This document shows, one piece after another, positions 43,245 through 54,990 of a DNA stretch of 64,000 nt. Each line of letters starts with the position of its first letter. The stretch's first letter is position 1. The DNA lies in NCBI GenBank assembly GCA_014529385.2, contig CM043958.1:152008793-152072792 (forward strand), in the 5' to 3' direction. The translations under genes were made by a program, and so were the position numbers. The notes beneath the pieces are model-generated. The model was given only the letters and a program-made list of their open reading frames with translations, made no database searches and was not told the DNA's origin. This stretch comes from Adiantum capillus-veneris. Taxonomy: Eukaryota; Streptophyta; Polypodiopsida; Polypodiales; Pteridaceae.

Positions 43245-44561
43245 TTAGTAATGATACATAGACAATTGCTCGATTAATCTGATTGTAATAGGAAGTGGTA
43301 TTTGTGAATCCACTTGAGCTATTGTCATCAATGATACCGTGTTTTCAGACCATCGAGGTATCATTTCCATGGAGAACAAATAGGCATCTGGTAGATCATC
43401 GTCTACCCCTTTAGGCGATTCTCCTGAAACAATCCTTGACAAATGATCTGCTCTTTGATGTGTAGTGCCCTTTATTACAACCATAGTGAAATCAAATTCT
43501 AGAAGAATGATGAACCATATCACTATTCTTCCTGTGCTGCATGGCTTATTGACCAAGTACAACAAAGCTTGGTGATCCACAAAGAACACAAACTTGTTGG
43601 CTACTAGGTAATGTCTATACTTTTTAACGACATAGATCATTCCTAATCCTTCCCTTTCTGTGGTAGTGTAATTCTTTTCTGCCGTGTTCAACTTTTGGCT
43701 AGCATAAGAAATAGAAAATTCAATTTTTCTATCTCTTGGTTGAGCTAGTATACAACCTATGGCAAAATTGAAAGCATCTACATGTATGTGGAATATCTTA
43801 TTCCAATCTGGTGCTTTCAATATTGGAGCTGAAGTAAGAGCTTGCTTAAGCTTCATGAAGGATTCTTCACATGCCTCGGTCCACTCAAAGTGTGTAATCA
43901 AGCTATACATGGGTTTTGCAATTATAGCGTCCATGTAAATGAACCGTTTGTAATATCCACAATGCCCCATGAAGGCTTGAACCCCCTTGATTGTTGTTGG
44001 TCTAGGCAAATCAGCAATAACATGAATTTTATCCAAGTCAGTAGCTATGCCATTTTTAGACACTATATGTCCAAGAATTTTTCCTTGTCTACCCATAAAT
44101 GTGCACTTTTCACGATTTAAGCAAATCTTATAAAGTCTACATTTTTCAAATACCTTTTTGAGGTGTTCAACATGATCAGCCCGGATTGATGAATGTACGC
44201 AAAGAACATCCATATACACTTCCAAGAATTTCCTAAGATATTCTTTAAAAGCATGACTCATCAATATTTGAAATGTGGCAAGAGCATTAGTTAACCCAAA
44301 TGGCATAACCCGATAGGCAAAAATATCCCATTCTGTTGCAAAAGCAGTTTTATGCTGATCTTTTGGGTCAACCAAAAGTTGATTGTATCCCAAAAATCCG
44401 TCTAAGAAACTGTAAGCTTCATTTCCTGGAACTCGTTCTAACACATGCTCAGTGATTGGAAGAGGAAAGTTGTCTCTAATGGTAGCTGTATTCGCTTTTT
44501 TGAGGTTGACATACACTCGTAATTTTCCATTCTTCTTGGGTACTACCACAATTGGAGACAC
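43245..44561 (-). pseudogene. Gypsy reverse transcriptase and RNase H
   Basis: A 438-codon frame. RT: MSPIVVVPKKNGKLRVYVNL, catalytic Asp region YSFLDGFLGYNQLLV, VMPFGLTNALATFQ, then EVYMDVLCVHS where the active-site box should be xxDD: the second Asp is Val (codon 44,205-44,207), so the enzyme would be inactive even without stops. RNase H: IFHIHVDAFNFAIGCILAQ, TTTEREGLGMIYVVKKYRHY, FFVDHQALLYLVNK. The end passes LPDAYLFSMEMIP. The frame upstream (to 44,861) is the same one, separated by a single TAA at 44,580-44,582. Confidence 0.92.
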
Positions 44562-44579
44562 CCAATCTGTGTGTTTAAT

Positions 44580-46312
44580 TTAATAAATGAATTCGACCTC
44601 CTTTAGTTCTTCAATCTCTTCTTTGATCTTCCTGGAAAATGTTTCATCATATGTGTATGGCCTTTGTCTACTTGGTTTTGTATCATCTCTCATGGGTATG
44701 GTATGCTGACAAATTTCTGGATCAACACCCTTGAGATCCTTATAAGACCAAGCAAATATATCACGGTATTCTTTTAGTAAGCTTAGTAAAAGCTCTTCTT
44801 CATCTTCTGTTAAGTCATTTGCAATGTAGGCAGGCCTAGGTTCTTCCCCTGGTTCAGCCAAGTCTATCTTTTTTGCGTTCTCAGGCCCTTCGTAGGACTT
44901 GCCTTGTTTCTATAGTTCTCTAACAGGTTGTTCTACAATGATTTTTTGATCTTGGAGAGTATACTTTTTATAATGGGATGGAACACTCATTACATCTTTA
45001 CCATCCTCTTCTGTGGTTTCCATCAGTTGTATATATCTCCTTTAGAGATTTTTTAAACTCTTGATATTTCTTTTTCCGCTCAATTCGTGTCATGGTTGGC
45101 TCCTTGTTCTATTTTTTTGGCTTTGGTTGAGTATCCTTCCTCGTTTTTCTTGATGTTTTCAACATTTCTGGATTTTCGTTTGAAGGATATCTATTTGTGA
45201 TTTTTTCCTTGATACAATCATGTGCATCTATCTGCATCAGGAATTGTGTTCTACTAGAGACTGATGGCATAGGTCTAGCTTTCACATTTCTGGTGTCTCT
45301 TTTTTGTCTATACCATTTCTATCTTCTCGATTTCTGGTTAGGAAAGTCTAAAAACTTTTCCTCCCCTCCTTTCAAGAGTAGCTTAGCTGTCACATGACCT
45401 TGAATCTTCTGAGGTAGCTGAGTGTTCGTCTAACTCATCTTTTGCATCGTAGTAGAGTTCTGCAAAGACTTGTTGAGCTTTCATCAATTCTTTGGGTTCC
45501 TCAATTTCATCTTCAATGTGAAGGGTTGAAATCATTTGGATGGAATTATGTTGTAGTCATCCTCATTGCAAAATTGAGTAGGCATAGACGTATTCACACA
45601 TGCATCCATTGTCGCTAAAATTTGAGTCCACTCAAATGGCTCAAACAAATGTTCCAAAAAGGGTTCAGGTACCTAGGCTTTGTCTCTACAATCCCTCTCT
45701 AAGATACATTCTTCCCTTTTTAAGCTTCCATTTTCTGAAACTCCGCACATCCAAATAAGAATGTCTTTGTTTAACCAAGAGGAAAGCTTAGTTTCAACTG
45801 AAGAGACTGAATCAAATTCTTGTATGGGCGTTTTTATGACATCTCTATAAGTGTGATCTTTTAGATTAACCCTTGTTATAGATCCCACTTGCTTCAAGTA
45901 CAGATAGTTGTTTCCCCAATCTTGGATGAGTTGTACCTGTCCCATGAAAGGTCTTCCCAATATGATTTCGTAACTGAGTTTCTTCCCAAAGTCTACTATT
46001 TGCAAAAGTGTGTTGATATTCAATCCCATAGGAATTAACTATCACTTTTTCAAGCAGTCCTAAGGGTCTTTCAATGTGTCCGTCAGCCAATTGCAATTTC
46101 ATTCGAGTTTGTCTAATTGCTGGTTGTCCCCAAGATTCCCATACTATTTTTATGGCTATGGCTATGCTTGCTCCACTATCCACTATTGCCATGTTTTCAA
46201 TGTCATTATATTTCACTGGAAGGGTGGTGTTTCCTTCTTCCCCTTCATAGTATTCTCTGACTTTGTTCATTGGAACAGATCGAATCTCTTTGGTATCCAT
46301 TTCGTGTTTCAA
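44580..46312 (-). pseudogene. Gypsy protease and protease-RT spacer
   Basis: Protease: MAIVDSGASIAIAIKIVWES (about 46,190) and, in a shifted frame, VDFGKKLSYEIILGRPFMGQ (about 45,990-45,930). The spacer at 45,660-44,870 reads in pieces such as HLFEPFEWTQILATMDACVN. The part before RT (44,861-44,580) reads EEPRPAYIANDLTEDEEELL, then YRDIFAWSYKDLKGVDPE. Several shifts separate these pieces. Confidence 0.8.
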
Positions 46313-46390
46313 TCTTCCCCTTCATAGTATTCTCTGACTTTGTTCATTGGAAAAGATCGAATCTCTTTGTTATCCATTTCGTGTTTTAAT
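46237..46390. repeat. 77 bp tandem duplication inside the gypsy gag-protease junction
   Basis: CCCTTCATAGTATTCTCTGA starts at 46241 and again at 46318. The duplicated peptide reads EIRSVPMNKVREYYEGE / EIRSFPMNKVREYYEGE. 77 is not a multiple of 3, so the duplication itself shifts the frame. Confidence 0.92.
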
Positions 46391-48577
46391 CTTTCCATAC
46401 TTTTTACGATGAGCCCCGTTATCCCCACCTTCTCTAAGGTTTTTCGTAGATCATTCCATAAAGATGGTCTAATTTTTAACAGTCCTCCCAAAGTAAGAGT
46501 GCATTGGATGGGTGTAAACATGATTGAATTAATATTGTCTACTTTTAGAGTCTGTTCCACTCTTTTTACTTGAGTGGTCTTACACACTATGGATTCATTT
46601 TCGTTATCTCCCAAGTAAGAGGGTAATGTTTTCAAGGTCAATGATTTAGACATTCCTGAAGCTTCAGATCCGTAATCCCTGTACAAGGATTGTACATCCA
46701 CGTCCATACCAGGAGGTTGGTTGTCTAACCAAACTTCCTCTATAGGAGCTCTAACTTTTTCCCATAAGCGTCCTGGCCACTCTTCCTCCACGAATGGAAT
46801 TCCATCTAAGGCATATTCGTTGTCTTGCACTACAAGCTCTGATTCTTTTGGTTCAATGCCGGGTTCTACCACCACTCTGGATTTTTCTTTAGTGTCTCTT
46901 ACCACAAGCTCCTTAGATTTTGCGATACTTTCAAGCTTGGGTTTTTGTTTTTCCAGCATTTCTTGCGTGATTCTTACCAAATTTTGATAAGCTTCAAGCT
47001 TAGCTGCTTCCATGTCTAGAGAAGGATAGTATTTCCATTTGTTTTCCATGTTTTTTTGGCCTGCTTTGAATCCTGTTTGGTAGGCTTCCATGGCTGCATT
47101 AATAGGCTCAAAAATTTTATCAACCAAAATTGATCCTCTAGATTTCAGGATTGTTTCTTTGACTTCACTTTCAGGTTCTTTCACCTTTCCTTGGAATAGT
47201 TTTTTTGCTTTCTCCTCGATTTTAGCCCGTTGTTTTTATTTTCTCATTTTATATCTTTTGCTTCTGCTTCTTTTGGTCTTTTGAGAGGTAGCTTTTGTGT
47301 TCTTTGAATCATCAGAGGAGTTACGTTTCTTTTTCTTAGCCTGAGCTCTAGTGATTACCTTGACTAGAATAATCGGTTCACTCTCAGATGAGCTTCTAGG
47401 TATCACTTGGACTACGTTTACTACTGTTTTTCCCTTGTTTGAAGGATTTTTAGGACAATCTTTTGGGAAGTGTCCTCCCTTTTTGTAACATTGTATGCAA
47501 TAAGCTTCAACTGGCTTAAGGTTTTTGTCAGGCTCTGGGCATTCATTTTTCCAGTGATCATCTGCACCTGACAGTTTCCCGTTCTTGGCTTAATCATGGG
47601 TCTTACCATAGGAGGTCTAACACCTTGATTAGCTACATAATACATTGGTGCAAGCTCTGGTGGAGCATAAGTAAACTCAAATGGTCTGACGTGTCTGTTT
47701 GGTTAAACTCCCGGTCTCCTGTTCCAGTCCTTCAAACCAGTGTGTTGGAAATAGTGACTCATGTATCCCTGGACTGGCCTTAGTGTCACCCGGTTTTTTG
47801 CATAATGAGGTGGTTTTTGGTTTCTTAACATTACTCTCATATGATTTCTCACGGTGTTCATCTCTTGGAATTATTTCTGGTCCTTGTCCCAATCCAATTC
47901 CTTATGGAATACCCTTGCTATTTGGTTTGTTCGACCTCCTCAGGAGTCATCATAGCAAAGTTGTTGTTATAAAAATCCTTAAACAGGTAGGCTGGTAGGT
48001 CTGTTGATCCCTTATCCTTGATCTTGAAGATATAGATGATCTTGATGGTTGTCAATTGTCCTAATTTGGCATGCAAAGCCCACAGAAGATCTTTTACGTT
48101 TCTATCCTCCCAACAATAGACTCTGATCCTAGGATTATCCGTACTAAACCGTTTCAAAGGCTTCAAATCTACTTGCTTGTATCCCTCAAATTCTAAGGTT
48201 GGTGGTCCTTCTTTTCCTGAAATATTTGGGATTATGGTGTTTACTTCTAACCCCTATTTGTCTATCACGTCAGGGTTTTCAACTTGTAAATATTGAGTTC
48301 CGTTTCTGTCCATGTATATTTTTCCTTGTTTATTTGCTCTAATCTCTTACTCGAACTCAATACCATGGTCATCAATGCAAATGGCATACTCTTCGTTTGG
48401 ATCCAGGTAAACCTGAGCTCTGTGGTGATTAGTCTTATAAAAAGAGAGTATATGCTTATAGCGCATCGTCGTTCCGATTTTTGAGTGAGTCAAATAGGAA
48501 GACATTTTAGATGTCGAGTCTGAAAAAGTGTTTGAGACTTCCTTAGGGATAGTGTGCAAGGAAATGCCTTGATTCAT
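46309..48577 (-). pseudogene. Gypsy gag region with zinc knuckle
   Basis: 46,309-47,184 is one open frame (291 codons): KETILKSRGSILVDKIFEPI, EEEWPGRLWEKVRAPIEEVW, CTLTLGGLLKIRPSLWNDLR. Upstream, in another frame, a zinc knuckle CIQCYKKGGHFPKDC lies at 47,455-47,499, followed by a basic Ser/Lys-rich stretch. Farther upstream short frames (47,892-47,677; 48,166-47,918; 48,577-48,347) carry gag-like charged sequence, e.g. RIRVYCWEDRNVKDLLWALH. The first codon is not identified. Confidence 0.78.
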
Positions 48578-49072
48578 GCTTTCTTCAGTGGATACTCTAC
48601 TGCAGGTTTCTCCGAATATGCCTTGATTTCCTAGTACACGACCAGTTCTAAGGTTCGTAAAGACTTGCGAAGCCCTGGATAGAGTACTTACCTTTGGATT
48701 GACTTGTCGTCAATTTCTTCCACTTGACTTGATTGCACTTCCTGTCAAGCTACCGATTCCTTGTCTGCAACTTGATTCCTGTACAAATTTGATCAAGTTA
48801 GCTATTCTTATATAAAGACATTATAGTTTTTGCTAGCTATGGTGGTTAGTCTATGTGTATCACTTCAAATCGAGCTAACTGAGTCAACCGTTGCAATTTT
48901 CAAACTCGACTTTGGCAAAATCAAAGGATTAATATGCAACCTGGAAACTAAGTAAACATGTATCAATTTGGATTCGATTGAACCCAAAATTGCCCTATGG
49001 CTTTCTATTATATTGGTCTATACAAGTTCAAAAGTATAAAATTATGTCTCTGTGTAGCAATAGTAAATAATC
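48578..49072. other. No gene recognised
   Basis: May include the gypsy 5' untranslated region or LTR, but I see no matching partner. Confidence 0.4.
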
Positions 49073-49345
49073 GTGATTATTTACTTTTGCATCAACAATG
49101 ATCACCAAAGCATAAAAATGGATTATAACCCAAGGCGATCTCAACATGAGGCAAAGGGTATGGAGGTCACTTTGAAAGAGTACGGTTTTGAGAGCAAGTA
49201 CATAAAAGGGACAGATAATGTAGTGGCAAACATCCTAAGTAGGAAATCTATTCTTGGGATTGTCTTCATGCCAAGCAAACCTCTAGCCAACTCCCAATGG
49301 AAGAATTCTTACAATGGATCATCCAAATTATGTCCTCAAAAAGAT
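49073..49345 (+). pseudogene. Gypsy RNase H fragment, copy 1
   Basis: Reads NDHQSIKMDYNPR, then MEVTLKEYGFESKYIKGTDN and VVANILSRK, the C-terminal RNase H signature of chromovirus-type gypsy elements (relatives have NVVADxLSRK). It is on the plus strand and is not part of the minus-strand gypsy element beside it. Further copies lie at about 60,080 and 63,816. Confidence 0.8.
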
Positions 49346-49771
49346 ATTCAAAAAAGGAGAAGAGGATTGTCATGGATATTATTATCACTCTTGGATACAT
49401 GCCTACTTTACCTACTTTGGATTTATCTGTTCAAGATCATAGAGATTTATTTTCAATGCAATCTTGAAATTCTCAGAAATAACTCAAAAATGCCTCTCTA
49501 GGGTGATCAATGCATCGTATGCAGTGGTGCAGTTGTCATGATATTGCACAAATTTATCCTAGAGTGAAGTGAATAAGACACCAAGCTTGCTCATCTTTAG
49601 CTTCATATTGTATCAAGCTTTGCCTTTTATGTACTCTTTGCCATTATCTGGCGGCTTAATGATAGACCACAACTCCTTTCACATTAAGTAAACACTTAGT
49701 TTTTTCTTCCAAGTGTGAAACCCTTGGCTGTTGAATTGTGGATATTTAGATCCCCCCCCCCCCCCCCCTCC

Positions 49772-49826
<55 letters not shown>

Positions 49827-50750
49827 GGTCTTACCAATTTGATTGACAATGTCTAATTTTCATGTGCAAAATACATCAAGCTAAAAGTGTCACCATGTGT
49901 GATAGATATAGCATGTATTATTTGAAAGTTCAAGAGAAATTATAGTAATTTTACGATGGTAAACACTTATTTGAAGCTGTTTCTGCTTGATTTAAAGTTT
50001 ATCTCCTTCTTGGTTGCCATAAAGAATTCACATTCAAATATTTAATGGTTTGATCAATGGTAGTGTGTAAATGGGTGCTTGGAATAAGTGCTTATGTGTT
50101 GTTTTACGAGGAAGTGGAAAGTTTGCATTTTGAGAAGGAGGACCTTGATGATATATTTATAAAAGCAAATGAGGTGGAAAATTAGCCTTCCCAAGTAGAA
50201 TTGTGTTACCAAGACAATGTGGCAATAAGGACATACCATTTAAGAGGTGGTCAGACATGGCAAGTGCAAGGTAGCCATGGATTGCACGTGGCATGGAGTA
50301 TGAAAGAGATTGATTCTATTGGGCAACTAGCAAGTAATCTAGTCAAAACCATTACATGCATGTTGGGAGTCAAGGTGGACTACACGCAAGGCTTTGAGCT
50401 AGTTACTAAATTGGTAGTATAAGTAATACATGGAGAGTTAGGACAATGCTATAGTGCTTGTGGAGCAAGAGTTGCAGTGCACAAAAAGAACGATTGGAGT
50501 GGGAATCGATGGCCAGAGCATCAGGTGTTGTGCGTGCTTATTGCAAATAGCGAGGCGAAATAAATACAAGGGGAGATAGAGTGCATGTCAGTATTTGATG
50601 CAATCAATGAGGACTCTGGTGGAACCCAAGTTAGACAGCAAAACTTCCAAGTTAAATTGGGGTGAGTAACTTGGGTAAGGCTGCATAGCAATGGCTGGTA
50701 AATCAAGAGTGTCAAGCTATTGACAACCTGGGTACAGTTAAAGAGAATGC

Positions 50751-50806
<56 letters not shown>

Positions 50807-50909
50807 GATTGAATTGAGGCTATGCTTTGACAAGGTATGGTTAACCGTCTTTTAGCCATTTTTTCCCCCTAAGAGTGGTGTCCCATCACCAAAGTGCCCA
50901 AGTACGTAT

Positions 50910-50943
<34 letters not shown>
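49073..50943 (+). repeat. Long unit U, copy 1
   Basis: Holds the RNase H scrap, a C run (49,752-49,768) followed by (GA)n (49,775-49,823), the phrase GGTCAGACATGGCAAGTGCA near 50,251, a (TG)n (50,755-50,801) and ends in (CA)n (50,911-50,943). All of these recur in the same order at about 60,066-61,957. Confidence 0.88.
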
Positions 50944-50947
<4 letters not shown>

Positions 50948-51248
50948 TGTTGTTTATACATAGTTTAACTCCTTTGGGTATATAGGAGTAGCTTGTTGCC
51001 ACTTCTTAGGTATAATTAACTGGGGACTAGTCTTAGTTACTTGTATTGGCTTGGGAAATATCTTGTGAAAATGGTTTTAAGTCACTAGTTGAAATTCTAC
51101 CTGGGAATTTAGTGGGTGACTTCTTAATATATTGTACCTAAAATCTTAGGAGTTAAGTGGGATAATGGGGTTTTTGACGAGGTGGTATACATTGTCCTCT
51201 TTTGCTTGATGATGCGATGACTCCTTGTTGGTAGCATCCACTCTACAA

Positions 51249-51313
<65 letters not shown>

Positions 51314-51386
51314 GATGGTTCTTCTCCCTCTTGAAGTCGGACCCACCATACTGCTATGGAAGAACGTGGCTACTGGCACAAAACTC

Positions 51387-51393
51387 TATAAAA
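51387..51393 (+). promoter_or_regulatory. TATA box in pseudo-LTR 1
   Basis: TATAAAA followed by GGTGAGCTTCCATGCTCAC; the same arrangement is at 57,267 in copy 2. Conservation in both copies supports a promoter, but no transcript evidence is available. Confidence 0.5.
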
Positions 51394-52199
51394 GGTGAGC
51401 TTCCATGCTCACTGAGCATTGGTACCTATGTGCTTCTGTGGTGTGTGTGTGTATTAGTGAAAGGTTGTCTGTACTTGAGATTGTGAGGGTTTTCCTCACA
51501 AGGGTGTGTATTGTTAGAGTGGTTGGCTCTATGACAAGCAAGCTGTTTTGGAGCTGGCTACTTTGACTCAATCTTAGGTGACTTAAGACATTGATATGGA
51601 CTACTATCCGAGCTGCTTGGGTGTGTTGTGATTCACATGTGATATGGTAACAAAACTCATGCATGTTCTTGGCTATACTAAGTTGATGTATGATTGTTAT
51701 GTTATGCTAATGGTGGGAAACTTCTACCTACCCTTAGCTATCTGCGGCGTTGGGTTTTTTTAATCCCTTTTGAGTGGAGTGAAATCTTTCAATATTTGTC
51801 TACGAACCTGTCGTAGGGGTGTATATGATCAATGAAAAACATTGAAAGGTTTCTTCAATGCAGGATAATGGTTGCCTTGTAATTTTTTAAGCTAAGAAAG
51901 TAATGATTGATGTTTTCTCTTACAACTTGGTAGACGCATGATAATGGTTGCCTTGTAATTTTTTTAGCTAAGAAAGTAATGATTGATGTTTTCTCTTACA
52001 ACCTGGTAGATGACTCTTAATTGTATGGTAGGTATTGGCTTACTTTGGGGGTTTAAGATAAGCGGCCTAGTCTATTTTTTTGGGGCAGTTTCTATGGTTA
52101 TAATTCTTTGATGATGTGCCTCTAGGGTTTGTTATTGAGCTTTCCTTCCTTGCTCAGATACGCTCTATGCCTGTTAATAGTGGTGTGATAGATCTTTGG

Positions 52200-52465
52200 C
52201 AAAGCTGCTCATGTTGTTGAATACAGTTGTGTGAAGGGTTTTGAAATGTGGTGAATATGGTTGTGCATGGTACCTTATGGTTGCTCATGTGGCCAAATAT
52301 GGTTGCTACATCTGAATATGGCTGCTCATGTGGTCGATTGGTTGTGAATATGGTTAAGAATGGTTGTGGCCGAATATGGTTGTGAAGGGTTGTGAAATGT
52401 GGCCGAGTATGGTTGTGCATGGTACCTTATGGCTGCTCATGTGGCCAAATATGGTTGCTTATTGC
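52200..52465. repeat. Minisatellite in pseudo-LTR 1
   Basis: Words GAATATGGTTGTG, GGCTGCTCATGTGGCC and TGTGCATGGTACCTTATGG repeat with an overall period near 170 bp. A related array is at 58,080-58,385. Confidence 0.85.
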
Positions 52466-53339
52466 ATCAATTTCATGTTATTTAATGTGCATTGTTGGCA
52501 CACTCCCTTGGCTTCTAGAATAACTGGGGGGATTCTGGAATGTCCCACCTCTACGTGTTTATGATTAAGGAGAATTGAGCATTCATACTTACTATATTTT
52601 CAACTCCATCTAGGAAGGTATAGTACACACTTACACACATCTCTTTGTGTTACAGGACTCCAAAGTATAGATTGAGACTGCACGTATGAGCACTATCATT
52701 GACCCAAAAAAACAATAGCAGCAATTAATGCCAAACTCTCTAAAGTTATGAAACATGTATATGTGGCCCACTTCAAGAATAAAAAGCCTCATAAAACTCG
52801 TCTCCAGCCTTATCTCATGAGAGCTTGCAAAGCAAAAGGGGCTCCACTTGGTTTCCCTGCAACCCCTTGTAAATGAAACTCTCTGTATATATGTTATGGT
52901 TAGATCTACCTTTCTTACTATTTGTCTTTGAAAGAAATCTAGTTGGGTGACATCTATAACATGTGGGATACCCATGCATCACGTGCATACGGTGCCAATG
53001 CTAACTATATGTTGTGTTGTTTCCATGGGTGCATGTGAGGGTTACCTTCTCAACTATGGTTTTCAAAGTTCATTGGCTTGAAGATGGCGGACTTATATAT
53101 CTTCAGGCTCTTGATTCTCTTGTACTTATGTATAAAGACTGTTCTGTACTATGAATGAGAATTATACCATCTCTTCATTGACATAGTTTCTAGTGTCTTT
53201 TGTTCTTGGTATTGTTATTAGAACACACACACACACACAACACCAAAAGTAGTATTGATACTATTCAAAGACCTAGTTACTATATTTTATCGCTCGGTTT
53301 TTGTCCCAGATAATTTTACCTTGGATTGATCCTTGAGGG

Positions 53340-54764
53340 ATGGGGCTCTCTTCACACGACCCTTATAGGTTCTCTTGGTTGGTTGAAGGTGGAAGAGGTT
53401 ACCAGTTCTTACCTTTGGTTGTATATTTCTCTATTAACATTTTATGGACTATGCAAAACTTAGCACTATCTCAAGGGTTAGAGCTTCCTACGAAGCCTCT
53501 TTCTAAAGCCTCCATTCAGGTACTTAGATGCATTCATGACCCTATGGCATATGAACTAATAGTAGGGGCTTCAATTGATCTAGCCAACTCCTTGATTCAA
53601 ACCATGTCATTTGATAAGTGTGTCCATACCCTCACGCAACTTGTCAACAACTCTAAGGAAGGGGTAGCAGATTTATCTGAATGCATTGAAAACATTCCCG
53701 CCCTAACACTTGCTCACGAGGGAGAGTTAGCCCAATTCTCTTCTGAAGGTGCTGAACTGACCAATTATTTACACAAATTATGGTCTCACCCCTGGGTTTG
53801 TTTCAGCTCCATCAATCCCTGTACAAACAGTGTCCAACAATTTATTTTGCAGGGACTCCCTGGCCATAAATGATGTCAAGGCCTTTCAAAAAAAGGTGCG
53901 CTCTCTCAGTGAGACCTCTCTTATGGAAATGGTACCTAAAGTTTCTTGGGTTTTTCCCTTCTTGTCTTCCAAACAAGTTGGAATCAAATCCCTTCGTGTG
54001 GACCGTCACCTTTGGGCCCTTCCCAACAAAGTCTTTCTAGCTCCTATCTCTATCGAAACCTGGCTTTTTCTAGCCAATCTTCCGGCATCTTCAAAGGAAG
54101 AAGCACGAATCAAAGTATTAAGAGGCGTATAGTCTCTTGATAAAGGTGACCTTATTAAAACCCCTTTCACTATGCGGTTTTTTGATACAAAAAAATTGTG
54201 GCTCCAACACTGGTTTATATGTGCGTACAAAGGGCTTGATGAAGTTCTCCAAAAGTAACTCTGAATACTACTTTGAGTCTATTTGGAACATTTACAAGCC
54301 CTATGTCAAATGCCCTTGTTGGTTTCTTGACCCTAAGGCCTCTTGTGAATCAAGCATTATGTGGTTTGACATGCTATATGGTATGCCCTCAACAACTTGG
54401 ATCTCATGTTTCCCGACACTCGTTCAGCTCACTACCTCAGGAGGCCAGGCCAAGGAACTTGTATTAACTCAGATGGATTTCATTCAGTTTTTCTCCCTTA
54501 TGCTCTCTTTTCTCAAAGAGCTGGCTGCATAAAAACCCGGGCTACTTCTGATTACTCCTTGGCTTGCTAAAACCTAATACTGATACTGAGGATTCTTCTA
54601 CTCTTAAAAGACCCAACTCTCTAATCTCCCCCACTTCTTCTTACACATCATTTTTGGCTCCGGCCTCCTCTTCTACTGAGTCTTATGGAGGGAGAGGGAA
54701 AGTGAGAAGCATGATTAGAGGAAGAGGCAAAGGCTATCCTATCCAACACTTGTTGGATTTGTAA
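53340..54764 (+). pseudogene. PLE N-terminal region, unassigned, three frames
   Basis: Precedes the RT. Frame segments: 53,340-53,873 (LSKASIQVLRCIHDPMAYEL, TLTQLVNNSKEGVADLSECI), 53,830-54,132 (VKAFQKKVRSLSETSLMEM, LPASSKEEARIKVLRGV), 54,137-54,532 (YFESIWNIYKPYVKCPCWFL) and 54,564-54,764 (SPTSSYTSFLAPASSSTES, then GGRGKVRSMIRGRGKGYP). The end is a basic Gly/Arg segment; shifting one frame gives CWICKCKNC (54,751-54,777), a compact Cys cluster. The arrangement recalls a nucleic-acid-binding or gag-like tail. No GIY-YIG motif is seen. Function is not assigned. Confidence 0.45.
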
Positions 54765-54990
54765 ATGCAAAAATTGTGTAATGGGATTGACAGAATGCAT
54801 CTTATATCTCAAGAGAAAAGTGTGCAAGGAATTTTTGTTCATTGTGTCTTTGCCAACAATATTTTGGAATTCTTTTCACCTCGATTTATATTTAACAAAT
54901 TCTTTATGTCTACCTTTGGTAATTTGGATCTACTAAACGAGGAGGTTAGGATAACCTGTATACATACTATACTACATCTGGTATACTCTA

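Larger units (their letters stand above)
42177..48577 (-). mobile_element. Decayed Ty3/gypsy retrotransposon (minus strand)
   Basis: Order on the minus strand is gag with zinc knuckle, aspartic protease, a spacer, RT, RNase H and integrase zinc finger plus part of the core, which is gypsy order. It is split by stops, shifts and a 77 bp duplication. I found no matching LTR pair, so the ends given are those of recognisable coding sequence. The integrase stops before its catalytic Glu and runs into unrelated sequence. Confidence 0.9.
50944..53222 (+). repeat. PLE pseudo-LTR, copy 1
   Basis: Starts ATGTTGTTGTTTATACATAG and ends TTGTTATTAGAACACAC. Contains a (CT)n tract (51,252-51,311), a TATA box (51,387-51,393), a minisatellite (52,200-52,465) and a frameshifted mini-ORF (52,686-52,880). 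By eye roughly 85-90 percent identical to copy 2. Confidence 0.85.

Noticed and set aside
51146-51379. Arg-Glu repeat frame, and similar Val-Cys, Ser-Leu and His-Thr repeat frames near microsatellites (8.1-8.5, 18.5, 33.4, 57.1, 59.1, 61.6 kb)
   Set aside because: Each is the translation of a dinucleotide tract.
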